NCBI GenBank assembly: GCA_948146395.1
Contig: OX411543.1
Location: 72,716,948-72,780,947, forward strand
Origin: Fragum whitleyi
Taxonomy: Eukaryota > Mollusca > Bivalvia > Cardiida > Cardiidae
Direction of reading: 5' to 3'
DNA: 64,000 bases
The translations under genes were made by a program, and so were the position numbers. Positions 51,366 through 63,115 of this stretch are shown here, one piece after another; the first letter of the stretch is position 1; the number at the start of each line of letters is the position of its first letter. The notes beneath the pieces are model-generated. The model had not been told where the DNA came from, made no database searches, and worked only from the letters and a program-made list of their open reading frames with translations.

Positions 51366-51585
51366 TTTGGGTTTAAATGTCGCTTTCAATAGTTTTAAAT
51401 CTAGAATGCGACGGCTGGTGCACCTATCCGTAGTATTTTTGTCATCTGAGCCACCAGACACTCTTCTGTCCCATTCTGTGGGAGACAAATAACACAAGAA
51501 ACGATGACTTTTGTCGGAGATCGAACCCACTACCCAATGACTGAAAGCCAGGCGCGCTACTGACTGTCCTAACCGAGCATTTCTA
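51366..51585 (-). mobile_element. tRNA-derived SINE
   Basis: On the minus strand a tRNA-like head has the B box GGTTCGATCTC (near 51520) and an A-box-like TTAGGACAGTCAGTAGCGCG. The 3' part ends TTGAAAGCGACATTTAAACCC. The same 3' words occur in the SINE at 60621-60897. Confidence 0.6.
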
Positions 51586-52797
51586 AACAAGGATGTTACC
51601 ATATGAATTGCCTGTCCCTTGTAGCAAAACATAAGGGTGGCGTTGTAAATAGACATACAAGCTCTATGCATACCCTTAGTCTGATTTCTGCCTCATTCTA
51701 TTGCTGTGACACACCCGTTTCAACAAAAATGTGCAAACATTTTTTTTCGTGAGGCAAGGTGACATTTGAAGGCATGCACTCCAATTTTTTAAATCTTTTT
51801 AGAAAGGCTATATTAGGTGAGTGAAACCAAGGGTTCGATTTATCTATAAGGATCGTGAGCCTCAATTCGATCTCCCTTTAAACGAAATATGTCGAGCGGT
51901 ATGCTCAATATATAGCGCAGTGTCCGCCAAAACCAACTAATTCCCGAGATATAGATTACTACGCCCGATACCGCTTTGCTGACAGGAGCAACTCGCGTTT
52001 ATAAATTTTAGTCGAGTTGATTGGTTTGCTAGTAGTCAGTCAATTTATCCATTCGATCATTCCGTCTAACAATCGTAGTAATGCTGTTTTTCTAGGGGCA
52101 CAAGTTCGTCGGCTCTTTCTTTTACATTGAACTGCCTTCCATAAAGAAGTTGTATTTTACTATGGGAACACAAGAAATTGGTAGAGTCAATTTCCCACAA
52201 TATTATCCACCCTATCCTCATACCCCATTATTTTTTTTATTTCTACCCTAGATATATATAAAATTGCACTCATGTTGATTTATTGTCTGCAACCTGTTTC
52301 AAGATGACCCTGTCTAAAATTTTGTCGTTTGTTTAAGGAATGGAAAAGGCTTTTAAATTTAAATTTTAAAAGTTGATGACGTATTCTAAACATAGTATAC
52401 ACGTTGTTCAGTTTTTGACTCGATTATCTATTTCCGAATCAATTTCCAGGATACAGGGTTGTTTCCTATGGCCTGCTAAACCAGGACAAAGATCACTCAA
52501 ATTGAACAACGGATAGCTCAACATGAGTATGTGACCAAAAGCGTAAGTGACGTGCACAATAGCAATCGCGCGAAATCTTGCGCCTGTGTATTTTTTTTTG
52601 TAGTAAACACGACAAGAATGTGCCAATTAAGTTGACATACAGTTACAGTAAAAAAAACTTTACATACATGTACTTCTTTTTCTGTTTTGAATGACATACA
52701 GTCACTGTTAGTCATTCAAAACAGACCAAGAAGTATGTATTTTTTTTGCTAAGTAAAGATTCAGAAAATGTGTTATTTGCGAAAAGTTTCGATCCTG
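51586..52797. other. Host flank; no gene seen
   Basis: Unremarkable AT-rich sequence. An inverted pair near 52675-52735 (CTTCTTTTTCTGTTTTGAATGA against TCATTCAAAACAGACCAAGAAG) forms a hairpin. Confidence 0.4.
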
Positions 52798-53037
52798 GTT
52801 CCCGTCTTACTAAACATCTTACGATCACTTTTTGGGTGAGTCAAAAATGAAAATTTCTTCTACAGTAGTAACTAAATATGGAATTTGTCTACGCTTCACC
52901 TCATTGGAATTGTCTTCTTAAGACAATTCCAATGAGATATTGCAAGGCAGAATCTAACAAGGAACGAAAACAACAGGTACGATTTGTGACTTTGACTTAC
53001 GATTAATTTTTTCGTAAGAAGTTTAATAAAACGGACC
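52798..53037. repeat. Palindromic MITE, family C
   Basis: Outer TTACTAAACATCTTACGATC and, inverted, TTTTTTCGTAAGAAGTTTAAT. The core CATTGGAATTGTCTTCTTAA/TTAAGACAATTCCAATG is a near-perfect hairpin. Confidence 0.7.
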
Positions 53038-53483
53038 CTGGTCAGTCTGCGCAGATTGCGCAGTCTGACCAGGATCCATACAAAACGCTCAACCTAGATG
53101 GTCTCTTTTCGAGTGACGGGTCTCATATACTAATTAAGCGCGACAGTTGGTTCGCTATGATTTAAACCAAGTTTTTTTTTATTCAAATTTACCAAATGTT
53201 AACACCAATCTCTTTTTCTCTGAAATGAAGAATTATTTAGGTCAAGTTAATGACAATGTGAAAATAACATAGCCAATATTTTCGAAATTAAAAGAAAATA
53301 GTGAGATGAGCAATTAGAAATTAAATACGACAATTCACAAAGATCACATGTATGCGTTCATGTAATAGTTAAACGCTTATAATTGAAAATTAAACGATTT
53401 AAACAGCCAAAAGGAGGGAGCGTAGCGACCGACTGAGGCTGTTTAAATCGTTTAATTTTCAATTATTAGCGTTTAACTCACTT

Positions 53484-53762
53484 AGGGCCAACTTATTTCT
53501 CGCCCGAAAGGGTCCCGATTTTGATGTTTTTCAGCCGGGCCACAATTTGAAACCCGGCCCTGTGTTCCGGCTGACAAGATGCTACAAACTGTTTTCAAAT
53601 TATACCCGTTCTTGCAAGTATGTGCACACGCAAAGCGGGGTATAATTAGAAAACGGTTTGTAGCATCTTGTCAACCGGAACATAGGGCCGGGATTCTAAT
53701 TGTGGCCCGGCTGAAAAACAACCAAATCGGGCCCCGCCCGGGGGAGAAATAAGTTGGCCCTT
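53484..53762. repeat. Palindromic MITE, family P (best copy)
   Basis: Ends AGGGCCAACTTATTTCTC and GAGAAATAAGTTGGCCCT. The inner inverted pairs are GCCGGGCCACAATT/AATTGTGGCCCGGC and CAAGATGCTACAAACTG-like sequence with its inverse. Confidence 0.75.
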
Positions 53763-54780
53763 AGTCTTTTTCCCGCCTTTTATATCATTTGCATCATATT
53801 GCACGATTTAAACGGAATAAGCCGGATACATTTATAACAAGGAAACGCCTCTCTCGTTCCAAATATGGGGTTGTTGAAATATGCACGCAAATATTGAGTC
53901 TTTATTAAGAGCTTTTACAAAAGATAAATATGAAGTATAATTTGGTTCTATTTACCCGACAATATAGATGAACGAAAATCTAATACTTTTTCACTATGTT
54001 TAGCACACATCTTCGAAAGAATAAAATACTTAACGGAATCGTATTATCGTATGTAATAAAAAGTCTCTCTATTGAATAAATGTGCCAGTAATTGTTTACG
54101 AACTTACGTATAAAGGGCAATCTAAGGACATAAACAACTAAGCAGTTTATACTATTCTTAGAGATAAAAGGATGTTATATAGTCCACCACACCTTGGATA
54201 TATGCACATGCAATGACCCCTCTTCGTGGACGTTTTCTTGTGTCATCAACTAAATTAATTGTCTTTGTTAGTTTTGGTGGACTGTGATACGCACATCTAT
54301 AGCCGATCATGAAACGAGATTAAGCCAAATTTAGAAAGGGACCAAAAGTAATTAAACGAGAAGTTTATTGGAAAAAACGTTAAGAAAGAAGTATAGGATA
54401 TATTGCACTTTTTAATTAGATCTCATTAGTTAGCGTTATTATTTACACAAGTTTACTTTATCCTGATGGATTGATATATTAAAAATGTACTTTACTCGAC
54501 TGAGGAGTATTTTTAGAGACAGAAATTTTGAATGTAGTCGTAATCTATGTTCACCTTGTGATAAATAACCAGGATGACATTGAATTGATGTTTGCTTTTA
54601 ACTTCACAAAAACGGAATCGTGAAAATAAAGTGGAGATGGGCGATCGACAAGAAAACCCATCGCATTTGTTTTCCAAAGGTATGATAACTTCGTAAGTTC
54701 GTTAGATAGTTTATTTGATTGTTAAATACTCTTTCTTATTTAGGCATATGAGGTTCTTAGCCGTTAGCATTTAGGCTTTA
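53763..54780. other. Host sequence; no gene seen
   Basis: AT-rich without recognisable repeats or coding signal. Confidence 0.4.
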
Positions 54781-54785
54781 TCCTA

Positions 54786-55280
54786 CCTCTTACCTACGCC
54801 CCCACTGAAGTTTACGGTAAAAAATGAATCCCTGGTCCACTTGAAATTTTGGATTGAGGATAGCTTGATAGATGCGTTCATGCACAGTTTTGTCAACCTG
54901 ACCGCAAAGCAGATTTTTTGAACTAGATAAAGCTTCTAAAGAATCATCGATGTAAGTTAAAGGTTTGATATCTTTTATTGTCAGATCATTTAGCTTTTTA
55001 AAAATCACATCAAACTCTTACACTACCATTTCCCCTAGCAAGCATTTCGATGGGGCTGCTCCAAGGGCTGCAAGACTGTTCTATTATACCACTTTCCTTC
55101 ATTTTTTTTTATTTCCTGCCGCGCAATTATCAAGGACTTAGCGTGTCAACGGTATGTATAATCAAGTAAGTACGACATATGACGTCTGCATCTTTTGAAA
55201 ACAAGTTCTGATGCTGCACGGGCAATTGTTTGACAGTGCAAATTTGAGTTTTGTCAACTCTATCGCAAACGATAGTAAAG
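54786..55280 (-). pseudogene. Ty3/gypsy retrotransposon relic (reverse transcriptase fragment)
   Basis: Read on the minus strand, the segment near 55,250-55,150 resembles the pre-RT region (LFSKDADV). 55,080-55,050 gives PWSSPIEMLA, the SPW-SPVVLV box. 55,000-54,930 gives KLNDLTIKD followed by YIDDSLEALSSSKN, the conserved first RT blocks. Instead of the rest of the RT the frame continues ILNPKFQVDQGFIFYRK, like the start of the integrase zinc-binding region. A large internal deletion probably joined the two. Stops and frameshifts are present and no LTR was recognised. Confidence 0.65.
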
Positions 55281-57879
55281 TAGTTCGGAATGGACTCCTG
55301 TTTTGATAAGTAGTCAGCCTATATGGCTTCGAAAAATGGAAAGTTTTCTTCAGAAATAGATTCATAGATCGCAACCACATTATCTTTGTATACGTTGCAA
55401 GATATGAATAATTAATTACTCGCAGAGTAATTTTACCGTTTCAAGATCTATCACGCTAAACGCGATCAATACTTCACTTTTAGTGACAATTTTTTTTTTC
55501 ACGTATTCAGTGATATTTGCCTGGTAACATCATTTCTGATTCAGGGGGAATAACAACGTTTTTCTTCAATGTTACACGAAAACAGTTACAGTTTGAACAA
55601 TGTGTAGCAAGATATGCGTTCCCGCACGATTCCTAAAAATTATTTCACATTCATAGAAAATATATGCATAAATTTTCCTTCATTGTTAATAGTTTCTAGA
55701 TAAGGCCTTTGTTTAAAACTTTGAGTGCCAAATATTAAAGAATTATATGCCTTGCTATGCAAGAGAGTAACGGTCAGCATAGATTTGTAGACTGGTTCAG
55801 TTTCACTCTTATTTGACCATAAATCGATAATACTTCTTTTTTTTAGATTATACTTATGTTTGAACCACTGACAAACTAGAAAGATAATAGTTTTTCGTGT
55901 ATCAGTCCATCATCTTGGTATAATATATTGAACTAACAGGGATCGGTTTTCGGTGGACGTTTACGTTCACCCGTGTTACTGCGTAGGAACATTCCAGTCA
56001 GATATAAATAGCCTTCCAAAAAAGAAGTGCTCACTAAGGTTCAATTTTGTCTTTTTTTAAGAATTCTATCCGTCTGACAACTGTGCATTTTGAAAATGGC
56101 GTGATACAAGAATTCTATATAATTTGTAGATAGAACAAAGACATCTTTTAAATGTGAAACCATATACAATTGAGAGGCCCTGCGAAAACTTGGTAAATGG
56201 AAATACTGGAACGGTAACCTCCCCTCATACTACAGTACATAAAACGGTAGCAAGTTCATGGAAATACCGGAATACACTTGAGTACATCTCGTAAACAGGT
56301 ACGTAGTACTGTTATGTAGTAAAGTCATGTGATAATGGTTTATGCAATGGGGTGTACATTCTTTTCAATACGCGACAGTCAATCTCGAGACGAGTGTCTG
56401 CAATTTTTGTACGTGTTTATATAAATACTAACTTGATACTAATTTGAGAATGAAAATATCCAAACAATTAATTAATATACTTATATTGAATTTTCCATTC
56501 AGATAATAAGATAAGAATTTTAATTGTGACCATGGAGAAACGTTAAGAGTTACAAAATAGGAATAATACCCAGATAATCTAATTGTCCTTCATTCCATAC
56601 ACAAATAAAAAGGCAATGGTTCTTTAACTACACCAGTTATAATGCTGACAGTAATAGAAACATTTTAATTACAGGATTATGGGACTCGGGTTGACGGTAT
56701 ATGTTTAAAAAAGAAAAAGTCAAGATTGTTTATAATTTGTTTCTCTCCGATGTGAATCGGTAGTCAAAGAGCGTTCTTTCAATCTGAGGGGGGAGATGCG
56801 TACCATTTAGATTGTATTTTTTTCGGGGGGTATCCCGATCAAATTATTTGAAAAGTCTAGTTGACTATCAAGTCTGTCAGACCCTCCACTCCTCTTTCAT
56901 TCTTTATCTCTGTCCGTCTCTCCCTCGCTCTCTCCCTCACCCCTCTCTCTTTCTTTCTCCCATCTCTCTCTTTCTATCTCTTTCTTTCCTGTTCTCTCTC
57001 TTTATCTTAAAAAATAATTTTAAAATTACAGGCTTATGTTGTAATATTTGAATACACGTAGCACAACGCTGACATTCCGTCCATATATAACTAATGAATT
57101 TAGATAATTCAAGTACTAAGTATTCAATTAATAATACCAAATTCAATCTGTAATATCAACATCAAACATAATATAAGTAAAAGGTATGATTTCTGTAGAT
57201 CATTCTACAAAATATTTTTTCTTTTGTAATGTTTTATTTTAGAATAATTTGGAAATGCAAAAAGATAGGGAATTTGCGAATCTGGGTCAACTCATTTTCT
57301 GTTTATCGTATGTTTACATGTACTATTACTTATTTAACATTGAATGGATGAATCACTTCAGTTTACCAACAGAAACGTCCACCATCTGTACTTTCAGTGC
57401 TTTGATTGACTTTTGTCGACCTTCGGTCCCCGACAAACTCAATCCTTGTCCGTTTTTTTTTATTTATTTAAAATTCCTTAATCGGGTAACTAGCGATTGT
57501 TATCTACACTTGAATTAAAATGCGCTGCCATTTCTTGCACCAACTCAGATATTTTATTTAAAAATAGTTTTTTCTCCAGTCATCGGAAATTGAGTAACAT
57601 TTGATTCAATACTGCAAACGTGACATTCGAACGGCGATTCTGAAGGCTTCTAGCGACGACTCAATACCTCTAAATGCGTCCTCATAAAAAAAATCTATGG
57701 GGTAATATGTGCTTAGCGTTGTAAAAATTCCAACATTTTTTTTAATTTCTTCAGACTACTTGATCTATCCAATTAATTGGTGAATTATGGATAGTGGGGT
57801 CTGAGAACCATCCCTACTTCCCCTTTCAAATATGATTCACGAAATCATCGCAATTTCCATAAGAAAGTTATCAACGTGT
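55281..57879. other. Host sequence with a CT microsatellite
   Basis: CT-rich tract at 56885-57005. The word GGTGGACGTTTACGTTCACC at 55952-55971 recurs with one change at 63257-63276. The plus-strand frame at 57249-57518 shows no domain. Confidence 0.4.
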
Positions 57880-57918
57880 ATCAACGTACACCGGATATAG
57901 CGATTAGTGAGTCGAGGG
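57880..57918. repeat. 39-bp inverted repeat, left partner
   Basis: ATCAACGTACACCGGATATA...GTGAGTCGAGGG, a perfect inverse of 61811-61849, 3.9 kb away. Confidence 0.75.
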
Positions 57919-60620
57919 AAATATCTACGAAGTGGGATCCATGGTTAGTATTTCTTTTATTATTTCTGTGTTTGTTGTGATTTTACTTAGTGAAAAACGA
58001 ATTTACACCACCGAGGTAGTCGGTTATGTTTGTCTCTTTGGAAAACATGAAATAATTTGTTTCTGTCATAGAATAAAGGAAAAATTACCCGTCTAATCAC
58101 TGACAATTTTCTTGGCCTTCTGCGAAATCGAATGAAAATCATCATATTTTACGTAACTGGCCCACGATTTACTTTGCTATACTTTCTTTGTTGTCCAAAG
58201 ATTTTACATACTAAATTTTACTGCGAGATTATTTTTTGTTTTTGGAATATTTAGATAGGAAAAAATCTACCGGTGTACGGTCTATAGCAGACATTTTCAA
58301 ATCAGTGTACGAACGATAGAAAAAATAGTGTACGAATATAGCTCAAGGGAAGGGTAAAATATCCTTACTTAAACGAGCGCAAAATAAGAAATTATGTATG
58401 AAAACGCCTACATGACTCTGTAGTAACATTTTGGCGTTTTCGATTAGGATTCTTTTCTAATTTTTTGCGAAAAACGGGGGAATCGTTAATCATATTGATT
58501 ACAAAATATAGATGATAATCATTCACAAAACTTTATGAACCTCTTAACATAATTATTCATTACATTGATTGTAAACATATTTTTAGCATGGTTTTCTTAG
58601 ACAACGGCTAGTCCTGTTGCAGAAGACAACTTCCTGTGAAACCAAATTGTTTCGTTGAATTCAATTTATAAGCTAAAATTTCGCATTTTTACATATTAAG
58701 CGTCAGGTTAATGTCAGACTAGTTTTACGAACTGTTTCAGAATCGGATAGCAGGTCGATTTCTTGTAATATATCAGAATACTATCATTTAATGTTTACCC
58801 TATCGTCCTATGTCATTGAATAATCGCGGCGTGTTAACCATGGGGTCTTTGATTTTTACAAGATACCTTTCTACATCAAAATATTAACAGATAGAGAGAA
58901 AAAAGATGTGATTTTTAACAAGGTTGTTAAAGAATCACGATTCCCCCCAAAACATTTGAGCGGCCTCAGACGATTTATGATATTCACATGGTAATGATTA
59001 ACGCGTATTTTCGAACTATGTTTATTCACGCACATCAATATGACCGATAACAATATTGAATTGACATATATTTCCTATATCCAATATCCCCGAAAAATAA
59101 GAACCAACGAATACGTTAGAAAAGACATTATCAAAATCTATTTTAAGGCTGTCTCAATTGTGGTTCAAAATGGAAGCGCTTGGGAACGATTTGATATTCG
59201 AAACGCATGACTGGTTGAAATGCCGTTTACCTACATCATGCAAACGTTCCCAGATAGGTAGGGGTATACAATAATAAATATAAATCAGATTGGTCTCTTT
59301 ACCGTTTTGAAATTGATAGATTAGCCGAAGCCACATACAATTGTTTTACAATCCAATTTCGTTTTGTAGATTAGTATAGTAAACCTACTACACAAAATCA
59401 AGACACAATCTCTTGCAGTCGAAGGCTGTTGCTGTAAGAAGTTCTTGATGACAAAAGCTAGCTTAGTTTTAGAACGGATCTCCACATGGGGAATTCCGTT
59501 TAGCATGGTACCGTTGCTTTAACGATCTGCAAACGTTTTAATCGTAAACATATGTCAGGGTTTGGCCAGTTAGTGTATACAAATTTATCGTAATCACAAG
59601 TCATGATACAAGGATACTAGCAAAAGTTTAATTACGAATCTCAGGCCTCGAGGTCCGCTCTGCCTTCTGAATGAAAACGTTCGAGAAACAATTTGCAAAT
59701 TTTGCCCAACACAAGCATTTGCGTGCAAAGCGCGGTATCGTTTTCGAAAATAATAGGCGTTTTGGTAACTGAACGCAGGGCTGGTCTGACTGCCAAACAG
59801 GGACAAGGGGTGTGCAAAACGGACACGGCAGAAGAGCAAAGGTTTAGAAAGCGCTCAAAACTTTCTGAGCGGACGAAATTTGAGTAGGTGGGCCCTCGAA
59901 GTAAAGAGCGTATGCAAATCCTATGCACCGGGTACAAAACAAATTCATGGCGTCTTTTCAGCGTATGTAACAATTTTCGTAAGTTTAACATCCTCAATTC
60001 ACCAGTAAGTGTAATGCGTCCGTACCTTGTAGAAACATGTTTAAGCAATAGGCTATGTTATAGTAATCAAGCCGATGCTGTAATATTCTTAACTTAAATC
60101 GAAACCCAATACAATGCCTAGATAACCTTTTCATCAACGTTTAAATTTGTAGAACTGACCTTTACCAGAGTGAAGATTATTTTGTGCATAAAGATTTGCC
60201 GAAATTATCACCATCGCATTCGAAAAATATATTGCCGAATTAAGGGTAAAATAGACCCTCGTTGCAGACAGTTCACCAGACTCGATATGACGTCACTGTC
60301 TGGATTTCACAGTCATTGCCCCCTATGACCCAATTACTCTAGACTTCACTTGGTTGAGCAGAAAGTGGGATGGATATACTTTTTGAATAGTTAAGTTTCA
60401 TTGGCTAAAAAGCAAAGGCGATCGATAGAGACTTTGTTGTGCGTCTCAAACACCCAGAGCATTTAAATTGTAAAAGACCATCAACATAACAATACATGCG
60501 CATGTTAAGAAAATTTAAGGGTAAGAATACGTATAATTCATAGGGTTATTATTTATGTAATAATTTGTTGTTGTGTGTGTGTGGGTGGGGGGGGGGGTAT
60601 GGATTCTAACGTATTTAAAA
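57919..60620. other. Spacer between the 39-bp inverted repeats; no gene seen
   Basis: Includes a palindromic fragment around 59690-59800 (GCGTGCAAAGCGCGGTATCG) of the 19868 family and a GT/G-run at 60567-60598. ACCGGTGTACGGTCTATAGC near 58270 echoes GGCCGTACACC words near 61395 and 61445. Confidence 0.4.
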
Positions 60621-60897
60621 TCGACTGACTGACTGAATGGGGGGTTTAACGCCGCTTTCAACATTATTGCAGTGATATCGCGGCGGCTTGAGCACCTAAC
60701 AATGGATCCCTGGTATTTCTCACACCAGTACTACCATTACATTCTTTCCTGTCTTTAACTGCTATCTCACATAGGTTTACTATTATCAACCCATTGGTGA
60801 GAGGCAGTCGGAAAGAATGAATGCCGCCGTCGGGAATCGAACCCGGGACCTTTAGATTGACAGTCCGACGCGCTACGAACTGCGCTATGACGGCGGC
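60621..60897 (-). mobile_element. tRNA-derived SINE with intact-looking tRNA head
   Basis: Minus-strand order: tRNA-like head (60823-60897), a central body ending TGAAAGCGGCGTTAAACCCC, then a (GTCA)n-type tail ATTCAGTCAGTCAGTCGA. The 3' domain with GTTAAACCC is shared by molluscan SINE families. Confidence 0.7.
60823..60897 (-). tRNA. tRNA-like SINE head (Asp GTC-like), pseudogene
   Basis: The acceptor arms GCCGCCG and CGGCGGC pair perfectly. The T arm is CGGGTTCGATTCCCG. The anticodon loop reads CTGTCAA, giving GTC. The D arm TAGCGCAGTTCGTAGCGC is acceptable, but the anticodon stem has mismatches and it continues directly into the SINE body. Treated as a SINE promoter, not a functional tRNA. 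Confidence 0.5.
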
Positions 60898-61810
60898 TTC
60901 AATTAAAATCGCGTTAAGCTCTAATGATAAAATGTGTTAATCTTATTATCAACCTATAACTCTCTTAAATAGCGTACATATTTAATGTAATATGTAATAT
61001 TTAGGGATAAGAGAGCAGTGACAGTACGACTCGTCTGATCTTGATATCCAAAATTTGGAAAGGATGAAAGAGATACCAGTAATGCTGAGTTTCTTTGCTC
61101 TTTAAGTCGAGACAGAGAAAATGACAGCGAGGATCTCGCTGATCCCAATTTATACATATCGTACTTGTCTAAAGCCTGTTTAAAAGCACACAATTACCAA
61201 GGTTTGATTATAACATTATACTGAAACAGGTATTCATTTGTGGTAAAGATTAAATTAGTCATGACAACTGCATTGGTAAGGGGAAAAGGCTCCATCGAAT
61301 GCACAAAAGACAAAAAGATAACTTTATCCATCAAACACGTTTTAATTTAGCGCTAGACAATCCATTTAAGAAATATTTTTTCTTGCTATAGGCCGTACAC
61401 TATTAACTGGAGATTTGCTATACGACGTACACCATCTCCCTATAGGCCGTACACCGGGAGAAGAAACAACATGTGAATTTATCGGTAAATTCACTTCATA
61501 CAAAAGGCAGGAGTGTTTCTAGCGATTTTCTGTGTTATGTTAGGCAATTTATCATGGGTTTTAGTATGAGAAACTCTAAAAATTCAGTCAAAACAGTATT
61601 TTCGCGATGGACAAACGGAAATCATCGGTGAATAGGGGGGTATTTTTTTTAATTGTAGCCGCTTATGGATGCTAACCAATAATTTGATACGGGTTGACAG
61701 CTACATGATTATATCAGTAACGCCTGTCTCGTATGCTTACAGGAAAGTTTTACGTGATTAAACAAAAAAAAGAGAAAAAAGCTCACCTTGTACAACACCC
61801 CGTGACATTC

Positions 61811-61849
61811 CCCTCGACTCACTAATCGCTATATCCGGTGTACGTTGAT
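61811..61849. repeat. 39-bp inverted repeat, right partner
   Basis: CCCTCGACTCACTAATCGCT...GTACGTTGAT, a perfect inverse of 57880-57918. Confidence 0.75.
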
Positions 61850-62140
61850 GCACGGTGGTTATTGAAATTATATATCTACGATGTGCGACCATAGATTCTT
61901 TTCAAGCAGTAAGTGACACAACGATATGAGGAATTTGATTATCAATTAATCTTATTAAAGTAGGTCAATAAGATAAGATAGAAATAAAATATTTTGAACA
62001 ATAAACATTTTTTTCTTCTGAAGTTGTAAAAAAAATCTTTATTATCCAATATGAAGATTGTTTGCATTCGAAGGAAATTCAATAATAAAAGCAAAGGTGC
62101 AATTGAACCCATGCTACGAGAGATACATTGTAAATGCTTG

Positions 62141-63115
62141 TTAAGGTTCATGTAAAGTGTTTGAGACCCAATATTTAGGGCACTTCATTAGCCAAGAAAA
62201 AGCAGTATGTCCAGGTGTATTATATATCAAAATGAAGCTATTCGTGAGCACAAGTAGTTATGCAACATAAGACCGCCATAGCTATAGCGGTATAGCCAAA
62301 ACATTGTGGAAAAGGGTCATTTTGTACAGAACAAGCAATTGCATGACGGTTGCATAAAATCGCCCCATATTTTAACAAAGTACAGTCTTAAGTACCATCC
62401 AGGTAGTGCTACAACCTTAGATATAAAACTCAGTCTCAAAAGGCTCTTTTGAAACAATTAATTTCCATTTATTTTGTCAACATACATGTCAAACCGGTTT
62501 GGTCTGTTTTCAAAATAGATGTTAGGTATGGTGCAATATCATACCATAATATTGTGAAATATTTTCTGCGATTTATTTCAATTAAATGTTTTTTTTAATT
62601 CAATGATCTACAATATTACAATATATTTATCATTCTGTGAAATAGAAATTGATTTATTGCTAAACAATCTTACAGGTATATAAACAATTAATGTCTATTT
62701 ATGTTATGATAACACACCATACCCCAAAAAGATCTACACATTTACAAAATTAGAATGACATATATGACATATGTGTTTATAAAATAAGTCAAAATAAATT
62801 GCTTGCATAACTACGTTTTGGGGCTGAGTTTTATACCAATGGTTGTAGCACTACCTGGATGGTACTTTAGGCTAGACTTTGTTAAATTATGAGCCAATTT
62901 TATCCAACAGTCATGCAGTTGCTTGTTCTGTACAAAATGACCCTTTTCCACAATGTTTTGGCAATACCGCTATAGTTATAACAGTCTTATGTTTTTCAAC
63001 TGCTTGTGCTCATAAATAGCTTCATTTTGATATATAATATTCCTGGACATACTGCTTTTTCTTGGCAAATGAATGTCCCTAAAATTTGGTCTCAAACACT
63101 TTACATGAACCTTAA
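62141..63115. repeat. 975-bp foldback element, family E
   Basis: The left arm starts TTAAGGTTCATGTAAAGTGT and the right arm ends with its inverse. The arms match over ~330 bp, including AATGAAGCTATT, GACCGCCATAGCTATAGCGG and ACAACCTTAGATATAAAACTC-like blocks. The centre is AT-rich without ORF. A single arm is at 33365-33832. Confidence 0.75.

Noticed and set aside
59641..60048. 135-codon minus-strand ORF
   Set aside because: Overlaps a CGCTTTGCACG-type palindromic repeat and is open on both strands.
60823..60897. Functional tRNA-Asp gene
   Set aside because: Anticodon stem mismatches and direct continuation into a SINE body with GTTAAACCC and a repeat tail.
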